The notes: generated by a model from the letters alone, not told the origin. Positions 9,989-20,248 are shown, counted from the stretch's first letter. The stretch: 64,000 nt of DNA from Lachnobacterium bovis DSM 14045 (GCF_900107245.1 NZ_FNPG01000008.1:1-64000), one strand, 5' to 3'. Numbers and translations: made by a program.

Positions 9989-11044
9989 TTAAAGTGTCTC
10001 AGGTAATTTAAATTCATCCCCTTTGGCTTTATAGATATCAATCATTTTTTTATATTCTTCATTACGTGGTCTAGACAAATCGTATAGCTTTTGATAGCAT
10101 TTTGATAGTTCATAAAAAGCAAGTCGTCCACTGATTTCTACATCGATAATGGGACCAACTTCAAAGGCACAATTATAAAACCAGATAATTGCCTCGGAGT
10201 AATCTTTTATTTCCTTATAATATAAGCCGATTTCATAACACATTTCACTACATGCATCAGTTGCAAAATCTTTTAATGCGTATTTAAAGAAATTAGCGTC
10301 ATCTTTTAATATTCTATATGAGTGTGCTAAAGCACATGATATTTCCTTGAAACAATCTGTGTTATCTATGAAATGTAAAAAAATTTCTTGACTCTCTAAA
10401 AAATCAGAATCGCTTCCACATTTATATAACTCTTTGACGTACATTCTTAAAATCTTGTTAGAAAGAGTTTTATTTTTCTTAAACGAATCAATAAAGATAG
10501 AAAAGTCTCGTTTGCTATGATTTCCTTCTGGATAATGCAGTATTTCAATATCACTATCGAATATTATAGGCGTTGTATTAATTGTTTCGTGGATTGGATC
10601 AATCCATGTAAAAGTTCGTAATCGTTTAAAAAGTTTAGGGCGTAATTCTTTTTTTGCATTTTGGACAGTATTGTTTGAAGATGGAGTGACATAATACATT
10701 TGTACGATTTCAACGTCATCAATAAGTGCATCTTTCAATAATTTGAATTTTTTTTGATTTTCTTCGTTAAGTACTTCATCAGCATCTGGAGCATAGATGT
10801 AATCTTTTGTGGCTTTTGAAAAAGCAAAATTTCTTGCGGCTGAAAAATCATTAATCCACTCAAAATCATAAACTTTGTCAGTATATTCTAAGGCTATTTT
10901 TTTGGTGTTATCAGTTGAGCCGGTATCAACAATTATTATTTCATCCATAAGATGTGCAACGGAATCTAAACAACGTCTTAAAACTTTGGATTCATTTTTT
11001 ACAATCATACATAGGCTTATAGTTTTCATGTTTTTAATTGGCAT
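9989..11044 (-). CDS. family 2 glycosyltransferase with C-terminal helical-repeat region
   Basis: A protein of 351 residues. The N-terminal GT-A domain reads SLCMIVKNESKVLRRCLDSV, then EIIIVDTGSTDNT (nucleotide-sugar binding), FSAARNFAFSKA and DYIYAPDADEVL, whose DAD is the metal-binding triad. The second half (after about residue 210) is alpha-helical with a TPR-like feel (YYKEIKDYSEAIIWFYNCAFEVG). No transmembrane segment is seen, so it acts on the cytoplasmic face; acceptor unknown. The start at 11044 sits inside a hairpin; the family often begins at MKTISLCMIVKNE, so the ATG at 11029 is an alternative. Confidence 0.85.
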   Translation of the reverse strand: MPIKNMKTISLCMIVKNESKVLRRCLDSVAHLMDEIIIVDTGSTDNTKKIALEYTDKVYDFEWINDFSAARNFAFSKATKDYIYAPDADEVLNEENQKKFKLLKDALIDDVEIVQMYYVTPSSNNTVQNAKKELRPKLFKRLRTFTWIDPIHETINTTPIIFDSDIEILHYPEGNHSKRDFSIFIDSFKKNKTLSNKILRMYVKELYKCGSDSDFLESQEIFLHFIDNTDCFKEISCALAHSYRILKDDANFFKYALKDFATDACSEMCYEIGLYYKEIKDYSEAIIWFYNCAFEVGPIIDVEISGRLAFYELSKCYQKLYDLSRPRNEEYKKMIDIYKAKGDEFKLPETL

Positions 11045-11066
11045 AATATGGAGAATAATATTATGC
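11041..11066 (-). promoter_or_regulatory. inverted repeat covering the glycosyltransferase start codon
   Basis: GCATAATAT (11041-11049) and ATATTATGC (11058-11066) are perfect 9-bp arms with an 8-nt spacer. On the minus-strand mRNA the ATG lies in the 3' arm, and the only purine-rich site (AAAGGGGAT) is directly 5' of the hairpin. Confidence 0.5.
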
Positions 11067-11160
11067 TATCCCCTTTCTTTGTATGTATTTTATAAGATAA
11101 CTATATTTTTATATTAATATGTGATACAATTATTGAGCTTAAATGGAGGTAGAAAAAATC

Positions 11161-12090
11161 ATGAGTAGTAATGAGTTTTTCAAAAAAACAATAGTTGTAG
11201 TAATTGGTGCATTAATTTGCTGTGCATTGTGGGGAAGTGCATTTCCTGCTATTAAATTGGGATATAAATCAATGAATATCAAAGCACATCAAACCAATCA
11301 TCAGATACTATACGCAGGTGTAAGATTCTTTTTGGCAGGATTTCTTACTATATTAATAGCAAGTATAATACAAAGAAAAATTTTAAAACCACAAGTTGAG
11401 TCAGCTTCTAAGATTTTTATATTGGCAATGTTTCAAACGGTAGGACAATATATTTTCTTTTATATAGGATTAGCTCATACCACAGGGATAAAGGCATCAA
11501 TTATTGAAGGTATAAGTGGTTTCGTTGCAATAGTTTTATCGGCAATAATACTAAAGATGGAAAAGATTACATTAAATAAAATTTTGGGATGTATTCTTGG
11601 TTTTTCAGGTGTGGTTATAGTGAATTTATCAGGACAGGGATTTAATTTTAGTTTTTCACCAATAGGTGAGGGATTTATACTTTTATCTACGGTAGCATAT
11701 GCGTTTTCATCAGTTTTTTTAAAGCTGTTTTCAAAGACAGAAAAGCCGGTCATTCTTTGTGGATATCAATTTATGATAGGTGGACTTTTAATGATGATGT
11801 ATGCAGAGCTTATGGGGGCACAGATAAGTGATTTTAGACTAAGAGGTGTAGGAATACTTCTTTATTTGGCTTTTGTATCGGCAGTGGCATATTCCCTTTG
11901 GGGAGTGTTGCTTCAATATAATGACGTCTCGAAAGTTGCAATTTTAGGCTTTATGAATCCGGTTTTTGGAGTAATATTATCGGCAATATTGCTAAACGAA
12001 CTTGATTTGTTAGGCGTCAGATGTATAGCGGCTCTTTTGTTAGTTAGCGTAGGAATTTACATTGGAAGTAAATTTTCTGATAAAAATTAA
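11161..12090 (+). CDS. EamA/DMT-family transporter
   Basis: An integral membrane protein of 309 residues with about ten transmembrane segments in two EamA repeats. The first shows CALWGSAFPAIKLGYKS and the second GEGFILLSTVAYAFSSVFLK. Members usually export metabolites or amino acids; the substrate cannot be told. The start chosen is the ATG at 11161, eight bases after TGGAGGT; an ATG at 11143 would overlap that site. An extended -10 box (TGATACAAT, ending 11130) lies upstream. It is followed after 27 bases by the methyltransferase gene. Confidence 0.85.
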   Translation: MSSNEFFKKTIVVVIGALICCALWGSAFPAIKLGYKSMNIKAHQTNHQILYAGVRFFLAGFLTILIASIIQRKILKPQVESASKIFILAMFQTVGQYIFFYIGLAHTTGIKASIIEGISGFVAIVLSAIILKMEKITLNKILGCILGFSGVVIVNLSGQGFNFSFSPIGEGFILLSTVAYAFSSVFLKLFSKTEKPVILCGYQFMIGGLLMMMYAELMGAQISDFRLRGVGILLYLAFVSAVAYSLWGVLLQYNDVSKVAILGFMNPVFGVILSAILLNELDLLGVRCIAALLLVSVGIYIGSKFSDKN

Positions 12091-12117
12091 AATAATACAT
12101 AGAAAAAGGATAAAAAA

Positions 12118-13323
12118 ATGGAAAATCATACAATAGTAACTTTAAAAAAAGGACAAGGAAAAATATTAAAATCAGGCGGTTTGTGGGTGTTTGATAATGA
12201 AATTGACACAATCGTAGGAAAGTTTAAAAATGGTGACATGGTTATAGTTCATGATTTTGATGGTTATCCTATGGGACGTGGATTTATAAATCAAAATTCC
12301 AAAATTCGAGTTCGCCTGATGACTAGAAATGTTGATCAGGAAATAAATGATGATTTCTTAAGAATGAGATTACAAGAAGCGTGGGATTATAGAAAAAAAA
12401 CAGTAGATATTAGCAGCTGCCGAATAGTATTTGGAGATGCTGATTTCTTACCAGGTCTTGTAATTGATAAATTTTCAGATGTTTTAGTAGTACAATGTTT
12501 AGCACTTGGAATGGAAAGATTTAAACTGAAAATTATTGAACTATTAAAAGAGATTTTGTTAAATGATGATATAACAATCAAAGGTGTCTATGAAAGAAGC
12601 GATGCCAAAGAAAGAATAAAAGAAGGAATGAAAAAGGTAAAAGGATTCATCGGAGACGAATTTGATACTAATGTGGAGATAATTGAAAACGGTGTTAAAT
12701 ATATAGTAGACGTTAAAGATGGTCAAAAAACAGGATTCTTTTTAGATCAAAAATATAATAGATTATCTATTCAAAAGCTTTGTAAAGGTGCCAAAGTACT
12801 TGATTGTTTTACTCATACTGGTTCATTTGCATTAAATGCAGGAATTGCAGGCGCAAAAAGTGTTACAGGAGTTGATGCTTCAGAACTCGCTGTAAATCAG
12901 GCTACTGAGAATGCTAAGTTAAATGGTTTAGAAGATGTTGTTAAATTCAAATGTGAAGACGTGTTTGAATTATTACCAGAATTAGAACAAAAAGGAGAAA
13001 AATTTGATGTAGTTATACTTGATCCACCAGCATTTACTAAATCAAAAAGTTCTATAAAAAATGCAGTAAAAGGTTATAGAGAGATTAATCTAAGAGGAAT
13101 GAAATTGGTTAAAGATGGAGGATATTTAGCAACATGTTCATGTTCACATTTTATGGACTATGAGCTCTTTACTAAAACAATTGGTCAAGCAGCGAGAAAT
13201 GTTCATAAGCGATTAAAACAAGTTGAATTCAGAACACAGTCTCCAGATCATCCTATTTTATGGGCAGCGGATGAGAGCTATTATTTGAAATTTTATATTT
13301 TCCAGGTTGTTGATGAAAAATAA
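12118..13323 (+). CDS. rlmI: class I rRNA large-subunit methyltransferase, RlmI family (PUA + SAM methyltransferase)
   Basis: A protein of 401 residues. An N-terminal PUA domain (residues 1-75, KKGQGKILKSGGLWVFDNEID) precedes a Rossmann methyltransferase domain. The SAM motif is VLDCFTHTGSFALNAG, with the acidic residue in VTGVDASELA. The catalytic region is VVILDPPAFTKSKSS, followed by CSCSHFM. In the best-known member the product is 5-methylcytidine in 23S rRNA; the exact nucleotide here is inference. Likely co-transcribed with the upstream EamA gene; a strong terminator follows. Confidence 0.85.
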   Translation: MENHTIVTLKKGQGKILKSGGLWVFDNEIDTIVGKFKNGDMVIVHDFDGYPMGRGFINQNSKIRVRLMTRNVDQEINDDFLRMRLQEAWDYRKKTVDISSCRIVFGDADFLPGLVIDKFSDVLVVQCLALGMERFKLKIIELLKEILLNDDITIKGVYERSDAKERIKEGMKKVKGFIGDEFDTNVEIIENGVKYIVDVKDGQKTGFFLDQKYNRLSIQKLCKGAKVLDCFTHTGSFALNAGIAGAKSVTGVDASELAVNQATENAKLNGLEDVVKFKCEDVFELLPELEQKGEKFDVVILDPPAFTKSKSSIKNAVKGYREINLRGMKLVKDGGYLATCSCSHFMDYELFTKTIGQAARNVHKRLKQVEFRTQSPDHPILWAADESYYLKFYIFQVVDEK

Positions 13324-13347
13324 AGAAGGATAAAAAACTATAATAAT

Positions 13348-13379
13348 AAGGGCGTATAAAAAAAGTTTATACGCCTTTA
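13348..13379 (+). terminator. intrinsic terminator after the RlmI-family gene
   Basis: GGGCGTATAAA pairs with TTTATACGCCTT around AAAAG (13350-13360 with 13366-13377). It may serve both converging genes. Confidence 0.75.
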
Positions 13380-13415
13380 AATAAATACTTGATATAAGTC
13401 ACATAAATTACTTTT

Positions 13416-13799
13416 CTACTTTTCGAAAAATTCTTTTTCTAGTGCATCAACAGCATTTCTAACACAGTCATCACAGGAACATAGAATAGTTCCAGTTTCG
13501 ATACCTTTTAAATTTTTGCAAATAGTATCACCGCAAGACTGAGAAAAAGCAGATAATAATTTTTTTCCATTAGCTGGAGTTTTAGGTGTAATTGTGTTAG
13601 CACATCCGGCAACAATTCCTGCTCCAACTAAAGCACCACAAGTTCCTTCTAAACAGCCCATTCCACCGCCAAAGCTACTGCCTAGGTTGCGGACTAACTC
13701 ATCATTCATTCCTGTAATATCAGAATATGCTTTGATTACAGCTTGACAGCAATTATATCCATTGTGTTTAAAAACTACGGCTTGTTCACGTCTATCCAT
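13416..13799 (-). CDS. C_GCAxxG_C_C family protein (putative redox-active protein)
   Basis: A small protein of 127 residues with the family's cysteine pattern: NCCQAV near the N-terminus, GGGMGCLEGTCGALVGAGIVAGC in the middle, and CSCDDCV near the C-terminus. Members are thought to be redox-active or metal/Fe-S binding; no reaction is established. The start follows AAAGGAG. It is encoded alone, convergent to the methyltransferase. Confidence 0.85.
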   Translation of the reverse strand: MDRREQAVVFKHNGYNCCQAVIKAYSDITGMNDELVRNLGSSFGGGMGCLEGTCGALVGAGIVAGCANTITPKTPANGKKLLSAFSQSCGDTICKNLKGIETGTILCSCDDCVRNAVDALEKEFFEK

Positions 13800-13940
13800 A
13801 ATGGTCTCCTTTGAAAAATTGTTAATATTTATAAAGCAAGTATAACATGTTTTTTATAAAAAATTAACTGGAATAAGTAAATGTGCTGTGCTAGAATAAA
13901 AGGCGCTAGAAAATACCAAACTTTTTAAAAAGGAGACAAA

Positions 13941-15083
13941 ATGGAAGTCTGTAAATATAAAAAGAAATGTGGAGGATGTGATTATCAAGGCATTTCTTAT
14001 GAAGAACAATTAAACAAAAAACAAAAATATATAAACAAGTTACTAGGAAAGTATGGAAGAATTCATAATATAGTAGGAATGAAAAATCCATATAATTATA
14101 GACATAAAGTAAATGCTGCATTTAGTTTTACAAGACAGGGTAAAATAATTGCAGGAACATATAAGGAAGGAACTCATGATGTGGTTGATATTCCAGAGTG
14201 TCAAATAGAAGATTTGGAATGTAAAAAAATTATTAACGATATAAAATTAATGCTAAAATCATTCAAAATCAAAACATATGATGAGGATACGGGCTATGGT
14301 TTGCTTAGACATGTTATGGTTAGAAAGAGTTACTATAATAAAGAAATCATGGTTGTATTGGTTTTATCGTCTCCAATTTTACCATCAAAAAATAATTTTG
14401 TTAAAGCATTAAGAAAAAACAATCCTAATATAAGTACGGTTGTAATAAACGTTAACGATAAAAAAACTAGCATGGTTCTTGGAGAAAGAAACATAGTAAT
14501 ATACGGTAAAGGATTTATAGAAGATCAATTATGTGGAATGACATTTAGAATTTCGCCTTCATCTTTTTATCAGGTAAATCCAGAACAAACAGAAAAAATC
14601 TATTACAAAGCAATTGAATATGCTAAACCTTCTATGAAAAAGAAAATGATAGATGCTTACTGTGGAACAGGAACTATCGGTTTAGTAATGAGTAAAAAAG
14701 CAAAAGAAGTAATAGGTATAGAGTTGAATCCTGATGCAATAAAAGACGCCGTTACAAATGCAAAAAAGAATAATAGTAAAAATATTAAGTTTTATAATGA
14801 AGATGCTACAGATTTTATGCTTAAACTTGCAAGCAAGGATGAAAGAATAGATGTTGTAGTTATGGATCCACCAAGAAGTGGAAGTACTTCGGAGTTTATA
14901 GATGCAGCAGCTAAATTATCTCCAGGCAGAATAGTCTATGTCTCATGTAATCCAGAAACATTAGAAAGGGATTTATCTTATTTTGCCAAGAAAAATTATA
15001 AAGTAAAAGAAATGACACCATATGATCAATTTCCTTTTACAAAACACATAGAAGTCGTTAGTGTGTTGATTAAGGAAGATTAA
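13941..15083 (+). CDS. 23S rRNA (uracil-5-)-methyltransferase, RumA/RlmD (RlmCD) family, TRAM-less
   Basis: A protein of 380 residues that methylates C5 of a uracil in 23S rRNA using SAM. The N-terminal C-x5-C-x2-C pattern (Cys4, Cys10, Cys13) plus a later cysteine around residue 90 are the ligands of the family's [4Fe-4S] cluster. Methyltransferase motifs are DAYCGTGTIGL, VVMDPPRSGS and the catalytic-cysteine segment VSCNPETLERD. Full-length RlmCD proteins are about 450 residues and start with a TRAM domain, which is missing here. The start follows AAAAGGAG at six bases. Confidence 0.88.
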   Translation: MEVCKYKKKCGGCDYQGISYEEQLNKKQKYINKLLGKYGRIHNIVGMKNPYNYRHKVNAAFSFTRQGKIIAGTYKEGTHDVVDIPECQIEDLECKKIINDIKLMLKSFKIKTYDEDTGYGLLRHVMVRKSYYNKEIMVVLVLSSPILPSKNNFVKALRKNNPNISTVVINVNDKKTSMVLGERNIVIYGKGFIEDQLCGMTFRISPSSFYQVNPEQTEKIYYKAIEYAKPSMKKKMIDAYCGTGTIGLVMSKKAKEVIGIELNPDAIKDAVTNAKKNNSKNIKFYNEDATDFMLKLASKDERIDVVVMDPPRSGSTSEFIDAAAKLSPGRIVYVSCNPETLERDLSYFAKKNYKVKEMTPYDQFPFTKHIEVVSVLIKED

Positions 15084-15177
15084 AAACAATAAATCAGGCA
15101 TGTAAAAGTGCACAAAAAAGCAACATATTTTTCGTAAAACTTGGTGAAAAATAAAAATAAAAATTAGGGAAAATATG

Positions 15178-15206
15178 TTGCAAAAAAGGAAATATTAGGT
15201 TATAAT
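15178..15206 (+). promoter_or_regulatory. main promoter of the S10 ribosomal operon
   Basis: TTGCAA (15178-15183), exactly 17 nt, then TATAAT (15201-15206). It precedes a leader of roughly 225 nt before rpsJ. Confidence 0.8.
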
Positions 15207-15212
15207 AGGTGT

Positions 15213-15437
15213 TGCTGTGACATTGATAGCGATGAAATGTGAGGTTGCTACCTATGTGGTAGGTTTTCCATGGAGCGAATGTCAAGTTAGGAAACTGACG
15301 ACAAGTCACTGTACAAACAATATGGACTACCAAAGTGTAGGGATAACGTGTGTTTAAAACAATGACACACACGGGAAAGTGTACAGTCACCGCTTGTCGT
15401 ACTGAAGTAAAAGTGCGAAAAGGAGGCGACTTTTTTT
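15213..15437 (+). promoter_or_regulatory. structured 5' leader of the S10 operon
   Basis: This accounts for most of the 354-nt gap before rpsJ. It contains a CTACC/GGTAG hairpin near 15250 and a GTGTGT/ACACAC hairpin (about 15348-15373). A long-range helix pairs ACGACAAG (15298-15305) plus ACTGTACA (15308-15315) with TGTACAGT (15380-15387) plus CTTGTCGT (15393-15400) across a small internal loop. Such leaders usually allow autoregulation by an encoded ribosomal protein; the protein cannot be named from sequence alone. Confidence 0.6.
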
Positions 15438-15755
15438 ATGGCAAGTCAAGTAATGAGAATTACTCTTAAAGCTTATGATCACGAATTAGTTGATTCATCA
15501 GCAAAAAAAATTATCGAAACTGTAAAGAAGAACGGATCACAGGTGAGCGGTCCAGTACCTCTTCCAACTAAGAAGGAAGTTGTTACTATCTTAAGAGCTG
15601 TTCACAAATATAAAGATTCACGCGAGCAGTTCGAACAGAGAACTCATAAGAGACTTATTGATATCACAACACCAACACAGAAAACTGTTGATGCATTATC
15701 AAGATTAGAAATGCCAGCTGGTGTATTTATCGATATCAAAATGAAAGAGAAATAA
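15438..15755 (+). CDS. rpsJ: 30S ribosomal protein S10
   Basis: A protein of 105 residues, normal length. The typical [25 protein letters not shown] start, [10 protein letters not shown] and RTHKRLIDI segments are present. It is part of the 30S head and, as NusE, of antitermination complexes. It is the first gene of the operon, with a strong GGAGG eleven bases before the ATG. Confidence 0.97.
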   Translation: MASQVMRITLKAYDHELVDSSAKKIIETVKKNGSQVSGPVPLPTKKEVVTILRAVHKYKDSREQFEQRTHKRLIDITTPTQKTVDALSRLEMPAGVFIDIKMKEK

Positions 15756-15890
15756 GATTTCTCAAAAGAATAATTAAGATATCCCTGATTAGTTAATATA
15801 GATTGACTGCTCTAGGATGAACGGGTCCGCTACTTATTTATTCATTAATAAGCAAGAAGCGTTCCGCTGTAGAAAACAGGAGGTAAAGAA

Positions 15891-16571
15891 ATGAAGAAAG
15901 CGATTTTAGCAACAAAAGTCGGTATGACACAGATCTTCAATGCTGATGGCGTATTAGTACCAGTTACAGTATTACAAGCTGGTCCTTGTGTAGTAACACA
16001 GGTTAAAACTGTTGAAAATGATGGTTATAGCGCTGTTCAGGTAGGATTTGCTGACAAAGTAGCAAAAGTTGTAAGCAAAGATGCTAATGGAAACAAGAAA
16101 GTTGGTCATAGACATGGCCTTAACAAAGCTCAGATGGGACATTTTGAAAAAGCAGGTGTTTCAGGAAAGAGATTTGTAAAAGAATTCAAATTTGAAAATG
16201 CAGATGAGTACAAATTAGCAGATGAAATTAAAGCTGACATCTTCGCAGAAGGCGACAAGATTGATGCAACAGCAATTTCAAAAGGTAAAGGATTCCAAGG
16301 TGCAATTAAGAGATTAGGACAGCACAGAGGACCTATGGCTCACGGTTCTAAATTCCACCGTCACCAGGGTTCAAACGGTTCTTGTTCAACACCAAGTAGA
16401 GTATTCAAAGGAAAAGGAATGCCAGGACACATGGGTAGCGTAAAAGTTACAATTCAGAATCTTGAAGTTGTAAGAGTTGACGCTGAGAACAATTTACTTT
16501 TAGTAAAAGGTGCTGTACCAGGAGCTAAAAAGTCACTTATCACTATTAAAGAGACTTGCAAGGTTAAATAA
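15891..16571 (+). CDS. rplC: 50S ribosomal protein L3
   Basis: A protein of 226 residues, slightly longer than the usual ~210. It begins [16 protein letters not shown] and shows [10 protein letters not shown], the HRHQGSNGS loop near the peptidyl-transferase centre, and [15 protein letters not shown]. The 135-nt spacer before it contains a CTTATT/AATAAG hairpin and a GC-richer stretch and may be regulatory. AGGAGG precedes the ATG. Confidence 0.97.
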   Translation: MKKAILATKVGMTQIFNADGVLVPVTVLQAGPCVVTQVKTVENDGYSAVQVGFADKVAKVVSKDANGNKKVGHRHGLNKAQMGHFEKAGVSGKRFVKEFKFENADEYKLADEIKADIFAEGDKIDATAISKGKGFQGAIKRLGQHRGPMAHGSKFHRHQGSNGSCSTPSRVFKGKGMPGHMGSVKVTIQNLEVVRVDAENNLLLVKGAVPGAKKSLITIKETCKVK

Positions 16572-16602
16572 GCACTTGAATTAAGAAAGGAGGAACTTTA
16601 CG

Positions 16603-17223
16603 ATGGCTAAAGTAGCTGTTTATAATATGGAAGGCGCTGAAGTTGAATCAATGGAATTAAATGATTCAGTATTCGGTGTAGAAATAAATGAACACTTAGT
16701 TCACATGGCTGTACTTCAACAGCTTGCAAATAATCGCCAGGGAACACAGAAAGCAAAAACACGTTCTGAAGTTCGTGGAGGCGGAAGAAAACCATGGAGA
16801 CAAAAAGGAACAGGTCATGCAAGACAGGGTTCTACAAGAGCTCCACAATGGACAGGTGGTGGAATGGTATTCGCTCCAACACCAAGAGATTACTCTTTCA
16901 AAATCAATAAAAAAGAGAAGAGAATCGCTTTAAAATCAGTTTTAACATCAAAAGTTTCAGAAGAAAAATTTGTTGTTGTTGATGAATTAAAATTAGATGA
17001 AATTAAAACAAAGAAATTTGTTGAAGTTTTAAATAACCTTAAAACACAAAAAGCTTTAGTTGTATTAGATGAAATGAACGCAAACGTTATTGCATCTGCA
17101 AAAAACATCTATACAGTTAAAACTGCTCAGGTTAACGAGCTTAATGTATACGATGTATTGAAATATGATACAGTTATCGTAACTAAAGCTGCTGTAAAGA
17201 ATATCGAGGAGGTATATGCATAA
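16603..17223 (+). CDS. rplD: 50S ribosomal protein L4
   Basis: A protein of 206 residues. The conserved exit-tunnel loop [19 protein letters not shown] followed by [11 protein letters not shown] is intact. In enterobacteria L4 is also the repressor of the S10 operon; whether it binds the leader here is unknown. AAAGGAGG precedes the ATG. Its stop overlaps the rplW start (TAATG). Confidence 0.97.
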   Translation: MAKVAVYNMEGAEVESMELNDSVFGVEINEHLVHMAVLQQLANNRQGTQKAKTRSEVRGGGRKPWRQKGTGHARQGSTRAPQWTGGGMVFAPTPRDYSFKINKKEKRIALKSVLTSKVSEEKFVVVDELKLDEIKTKKFVEVLNNLKTQKALVVLDEMNANVIASAKNIYTVKTAQVNELNVYDVLKYDTVIVTKAAVKNIEEVYA

Positions 17224-17522
17224 TGGCTGATATTAAATACTATGATGTAATCCTCAAACCAGTAGTAACTGAAAAAAGTATGGAAGCTATGGCTGAGAAA
17301 AAATATACTTTCTTAGTTCATCCAGAAGCTACTAAAACTATGATTAAACATGCAGTTGAGGAAATGTTCGAAGGCGTTAAAGTTTCTAAAGTAAACACAA
17401 TGAACTGTGCAGGAAAGAAAAAACGTCGTGGAATGGTAATCGGTAAAACTGCAAAAACTAAAAAAGCTATCGTAACTCTTACAGCAGAAAGCGCTGACAT
17501 TGAACTTTTCGCTGAAGCATAA
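17223..17522 (+). CDS. rplW: 50S ribosomal protein L23
   Basis: A protein of 99 residues with [18 protein letters not shown] and the exit-site tail [15 protein letters not shown]23 forms the tunnel exit dock for trigger factor and SRP. Its ribosome binding site GAGGAGG lies inside the end of rplD, so translation is coupled. Confidence 0.97.
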   Translation: MADIKYYDVILKPVVTEKSMEAMAEKKYTFLVHPEATKTMIKHAVEEMFEGVKVSKVNTMNCAGKKKRRGMVIGKTAKTKKAIVTLTAESADIELFAEA

Positions 17523-17582
17523 GAGATAGCTGAGTAGAATATGCACAGAAAAGTGCGATAAAAAATCGAAAGGAGAAAGCGA

Positions 17583-18425
17583 ATGGGAATTAAAACATAT
17601 AACCCATATACACCTTCTAGAAGAAATATGACTGGCTCAGATTTCGCAGAGATTACAAAAACAACTCCTGAGAAATCATTATTAGCACCATTACAGAAAC
17701 ATGCTGGTCGTAATAATCAAGGTAAAATTACAGTTAGACACCACGGTGGTGGAAACAGAAGAAAATATAGATTAATCGATTTCAAAAGAAATATTGATGG
17801 TATTCCAGCAAAAGTTGTTGGTATCGAATACGATCCAAACAGAACTTCAAACATTGCGTTAATCGTATATGCTGATGGTAGAAAATCATACATCTTAGCT
17901 CCACAGGGACTTACAGATGGAATGGTAGTTATGAGTGGTCCAGAAGCTGAAGTTCGTGTTGGTAACTGCTTACCACTTGAAAATATTCCAGTAGGTACAC
18001 AAATTCATAATATCGAAATTATGCCAGGTAGAGGTGGACAATTAGTTCGTTCTGCAGGTAATGCAGCTCAGTTAATGGCTAAAGAAGGAAAATATGCAAC
18101 ATTACGTCTTCCTTCAGGAGAAATGAGATTAGTACCAATCACATGTCGTGCTACAATCGGTGTTGTAGGTAATGCTGATCATAACCTTGTAAATATCGGT
18201 AAAGCTGGTCGTAAACGTCACATGGGTATTCGTCCTACAGTTCGTGGATCTGTTATGAACCCTAATGACCATCCACACGGTGGTGGTGAAGGTAAAGCTC
18301 CAGTTGGACGTTCAGGACCAATGACTCCTTGGGGTAAACCAGCTCTTGGATTGAAGACAAGAAAGAAAAATAAACATTCTAACAAACTTATCATAAGAAG
18401 AAGAGATGGTAAGGCAATCAAATAA
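17583..18425 (+). CDS. rplB: 50S ribosomal protein L2
   Basis: A protein of 280 residues. [19 protein letters not shown] and the C-terminal [19 protein letters not shown] loop, which carries the histidine important for peptidyl transfer, are both intact. It sits 60 nt after rplW with AAAGGAG before the ATG. Confidence 0.98.
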   Translation: MGIKTYNPYTPSRRNMTGSDFAEITKTTPEKSLLAPLQKHAGRNNQGKITVRHHGGGNRRKYRLIDFKRNIDGIPAKVVGIEYDPNRTSNIALIVYADGRKSYILAPQGLTDGMVVMSGPEAEVRVGNCLPLENIPVGTQIHNIEIMPGRGGQLVRSAGNAAQLMAKEGKYATLRLPSGEMRLVPITCRATIGVVGNADHNLVNIGKAGRKRHMGIRPTVRGSVMNPNDHPHGGGEGKAPVGRSGPMTPWGKPALGLKTRKKNKHSNKLIIRRRDGKAIK

Positions 18426-18441
18426 TTAGGAGGTTATTATA

Positions 18442-18726
18442 ATGGCACGTTCACTTAAAAAAGGACCATTTGCTGACGAAAGCTTATTAAAAAAAGTTGA
18501 TGCGATGAACGCTTCTGGCGACCAACAGGTAATTAAAACTTGGTCACGTCGTTCAACTATTTTCCCATCTTTCGTTGGACACACAATTGCTGTTCATGAT
18601 GGTAGAAAACATGTACCTGTATATATTACAGAAGATATGGTTGGACATAAACTTGGTGAGTTCGTAGCAACAAGAACTTACAGAGGTCATGGAGCGGATG
18701 AAAAGAAATCTGCAGTAGGCAGATAG
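18442..18726 (+). CDS. rpsS: 30S ribosomal protein S19
   Basis: A protein of 94 residues beginning [13 protein letters not shown], with [21 protein letters not shown]. Part of the 30S head. AGGAGG lies nine bases before the ATG, directly after rplB. Confidence 0.98.
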   Translation: MARSLKKGPFADESLLKKVDAMNASGDQQVIKTWSRRSTIFPSFVGHTIAVHDGRKHVPVYITEDMVGHKLGEFVATRTYRGHGADEKKSAVGR

Positions 18727-18753
18727 TAAGATTACTGAAAGGAGGTTCTAACC

Positions 18754-19140
18754 ATGGCAAGAGGACATAGATCACAAATTAAAAGAGATAGAAATGCAGT
18801 TAAAGACAACAGACCTTCAGCTAAGTTATCTTACGCAAGAGTATCTGTTCAGAAAGCATGTTTCGTTTTAGATGCTATTCGTGGCAAAGACGTACAAACA
18901 GCTCTTGGTATTGTAATGTACAATCCAAGATATGCTTCAAGTCTTGTAGAAAAATTATTAAGATCAGCTATTGCAAACGCTGTTAACAATAATGGAATGA
19001 GAGAAGAGAACCTTGTAGTAGCTGAATGCTATGCTAACAAGGGACCAACAATGAAGAGAATCAAACCTAGAGCACAAGGAAGAGCTTATAGAATCGAAAA
19101 AAGAATGAGCCACATCACAATTGTGCTAGATGAAAGATAG
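18754..19140 (+). CDS. rplV: 50S ribosomal protein L22
   Basis: A protein of 128 residues. The tunnel-lining hairpin region [18 protein letters not shown] is normal. AAAGGAGG precedes the ATG; the gene ends just before the rpsC ribosome binding site. Confidence 0.97.
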   Translation: MARGHRSQIKRDRNAVKDNRPSAKLSYARVSVQKACFVLDAIRGKDVQTALGIVMYNPRYASSLVEKLLRSAIANAVNNNGMREENLVVAECYANKGPTMKRIKPRAQGRAYRIEKRMSHITIVLDER

Positions 19141-19151
19141 GAGGAGAATTC

Positions 19152-19808
19152 ATGGGACAGAAAGTTAATCCTCATGGCTTAAGAGTCGGCGTAATCAAAG
19201 ACTGGAACTCAAAATGGTATGCAGACAAAGATTTCGCTGATTACTTAGTAGAAGATCATGAAATCAGAACTTTTTTGAAAAATAAGTTATACGCAGCTGG
19301 TGTTTCAAAAATTGATATTGAAAGATCATCTGATCGTGTAAAAGTTATCATTTATACAGCTAGACCAGGTGTTGTAATCGGTAAGGGCGGAGCTGAGATT
19401 GAGAAAGTTAAAGCAGAAGTTCAGAAATTAACATCTAAGAAATTAGTTATCGATATTAAAGAAGTAAAAAGACCAGATAAAGATGCTCAGTTAGTAGCTG
19501 AGAACATTGCATTACAGTTAGAGAACCGTGTTTCTTTCCGTAGAGCAATGAAATCTTGTATGGGTAGAGCAATGAAATCAGGTGCTAAGGGTATCAAAAC
19601 AACATGTTCTGGACGTCTTGGCGGAGCTGATATGGCTCGTACAGAAAGTTACAGTGATGGAACTATTCCACTTCAGACATTAAGAGCTGATATTGATTAT
19701 GGATTCGCTGAAGCAGATACAACTTATGGTAAAGTTGGTGTTAAAGTTTGGATCTATAAAGGAGAGGTACTTCCTACAAAAGCTAATAAGGAAGGAGGAG
19801 CTAAATAA
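19152..19808 (+). CDS. rpsC: 30S ribosomal protein S3
   Basis: A protein of 218 residues beginning [15 protein letters not shown]. The KH-type RNA-binding motif [14 protein letters not shown] and the C-terminal [12 protein letters not shown] segment are present. It takes part in mRNA entry on the 30S subunit. The AAGGAAGGAGG ribosome binding site of rplP is at its 3' end. Confidence 0.98.
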   Translation: MGQKVNPHGLRVGVIKDWNSKWYADKDFADYLVEDHEIRTFLKNKLYAAGVSKIDIERSSDRVKVIIYTARPGVVIGKGGAEIEKVKAEVQKLTSKKLVIDIKEVKRPDKDAQLVAENIALQLENRVSFRRAMKSCMGRAMKSGAKGIKTTCSGRLGGADMARTESYSDGTIPLQTLRADIDYGFAEADTTYGKVGVKVWIYKGEVLPTKANKEGGAK

Positions 19809-19810
19809 TT

Positions 19811-20248
19811 ATGTTAATGCCAAAGAGAGTAAAACATCGTAAACAGTTCCGTGGTTCTATGGCTGGTAAAGCTACAAGAGGTAACAAAATCACTTATGGT
19901 GAATATGGTATCGTAGCATTAGATCCATGTTGGATCAAATCTAATCAGATTGAAGCAGCCCGTGTAGCTATGACAAGATACGTTAAACGTGGTGGTAAAG
20001 TTTGGATCAAAATTTTCCCGGAAAAACCTGTAACACGTAAACCTATGGGTGTTCGTATGGGTAAAGGTAAAGGATCCCTTGAGTACTGGGTAGCAGTAGT
20101 TAAACCAGGAAGAGTATTATTTGAGATCGCAGGTGTACCTGAAGACGTTGCTAAAGAAGCTTTACGTCTTGCTACACACAAATTACCTTGCAGATGTAAG
20201 ATAGTTTCTCGTGCAGATTTAGAAGGCGGTGAATCAAATGAAAAATAA
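19811..20248 (+). CDS. rplP: 50S ribosomal protein L16
   Basis: A protein of 145 residues. The [16 protein letters not shown]-terminus supports the first ATG over the internal one. It helps organise the A site of the 50S subunit. It overlaps rpmC by 11 nt. Confidence 0.97.
   Translation: MLMPKRVKHRKQFRGSMAGKATRGNKITYGEYGIVALDPCWIKSNQIEAARVAMTRYVKRGGKVWIKIFPEKPVTRKPMGVRMGKGKGSLEYWVAVVKPGRVLFEIAGVPEDVAKEALRLATHKLPCRCKIVSRADLEGGESNEK

Noticed and set aside
15094-15390. Minus-strand frame in the S10 leader
   Set aside because: It lies opposite a structured leader, has no ribosome binding site and no recognisable protein features.
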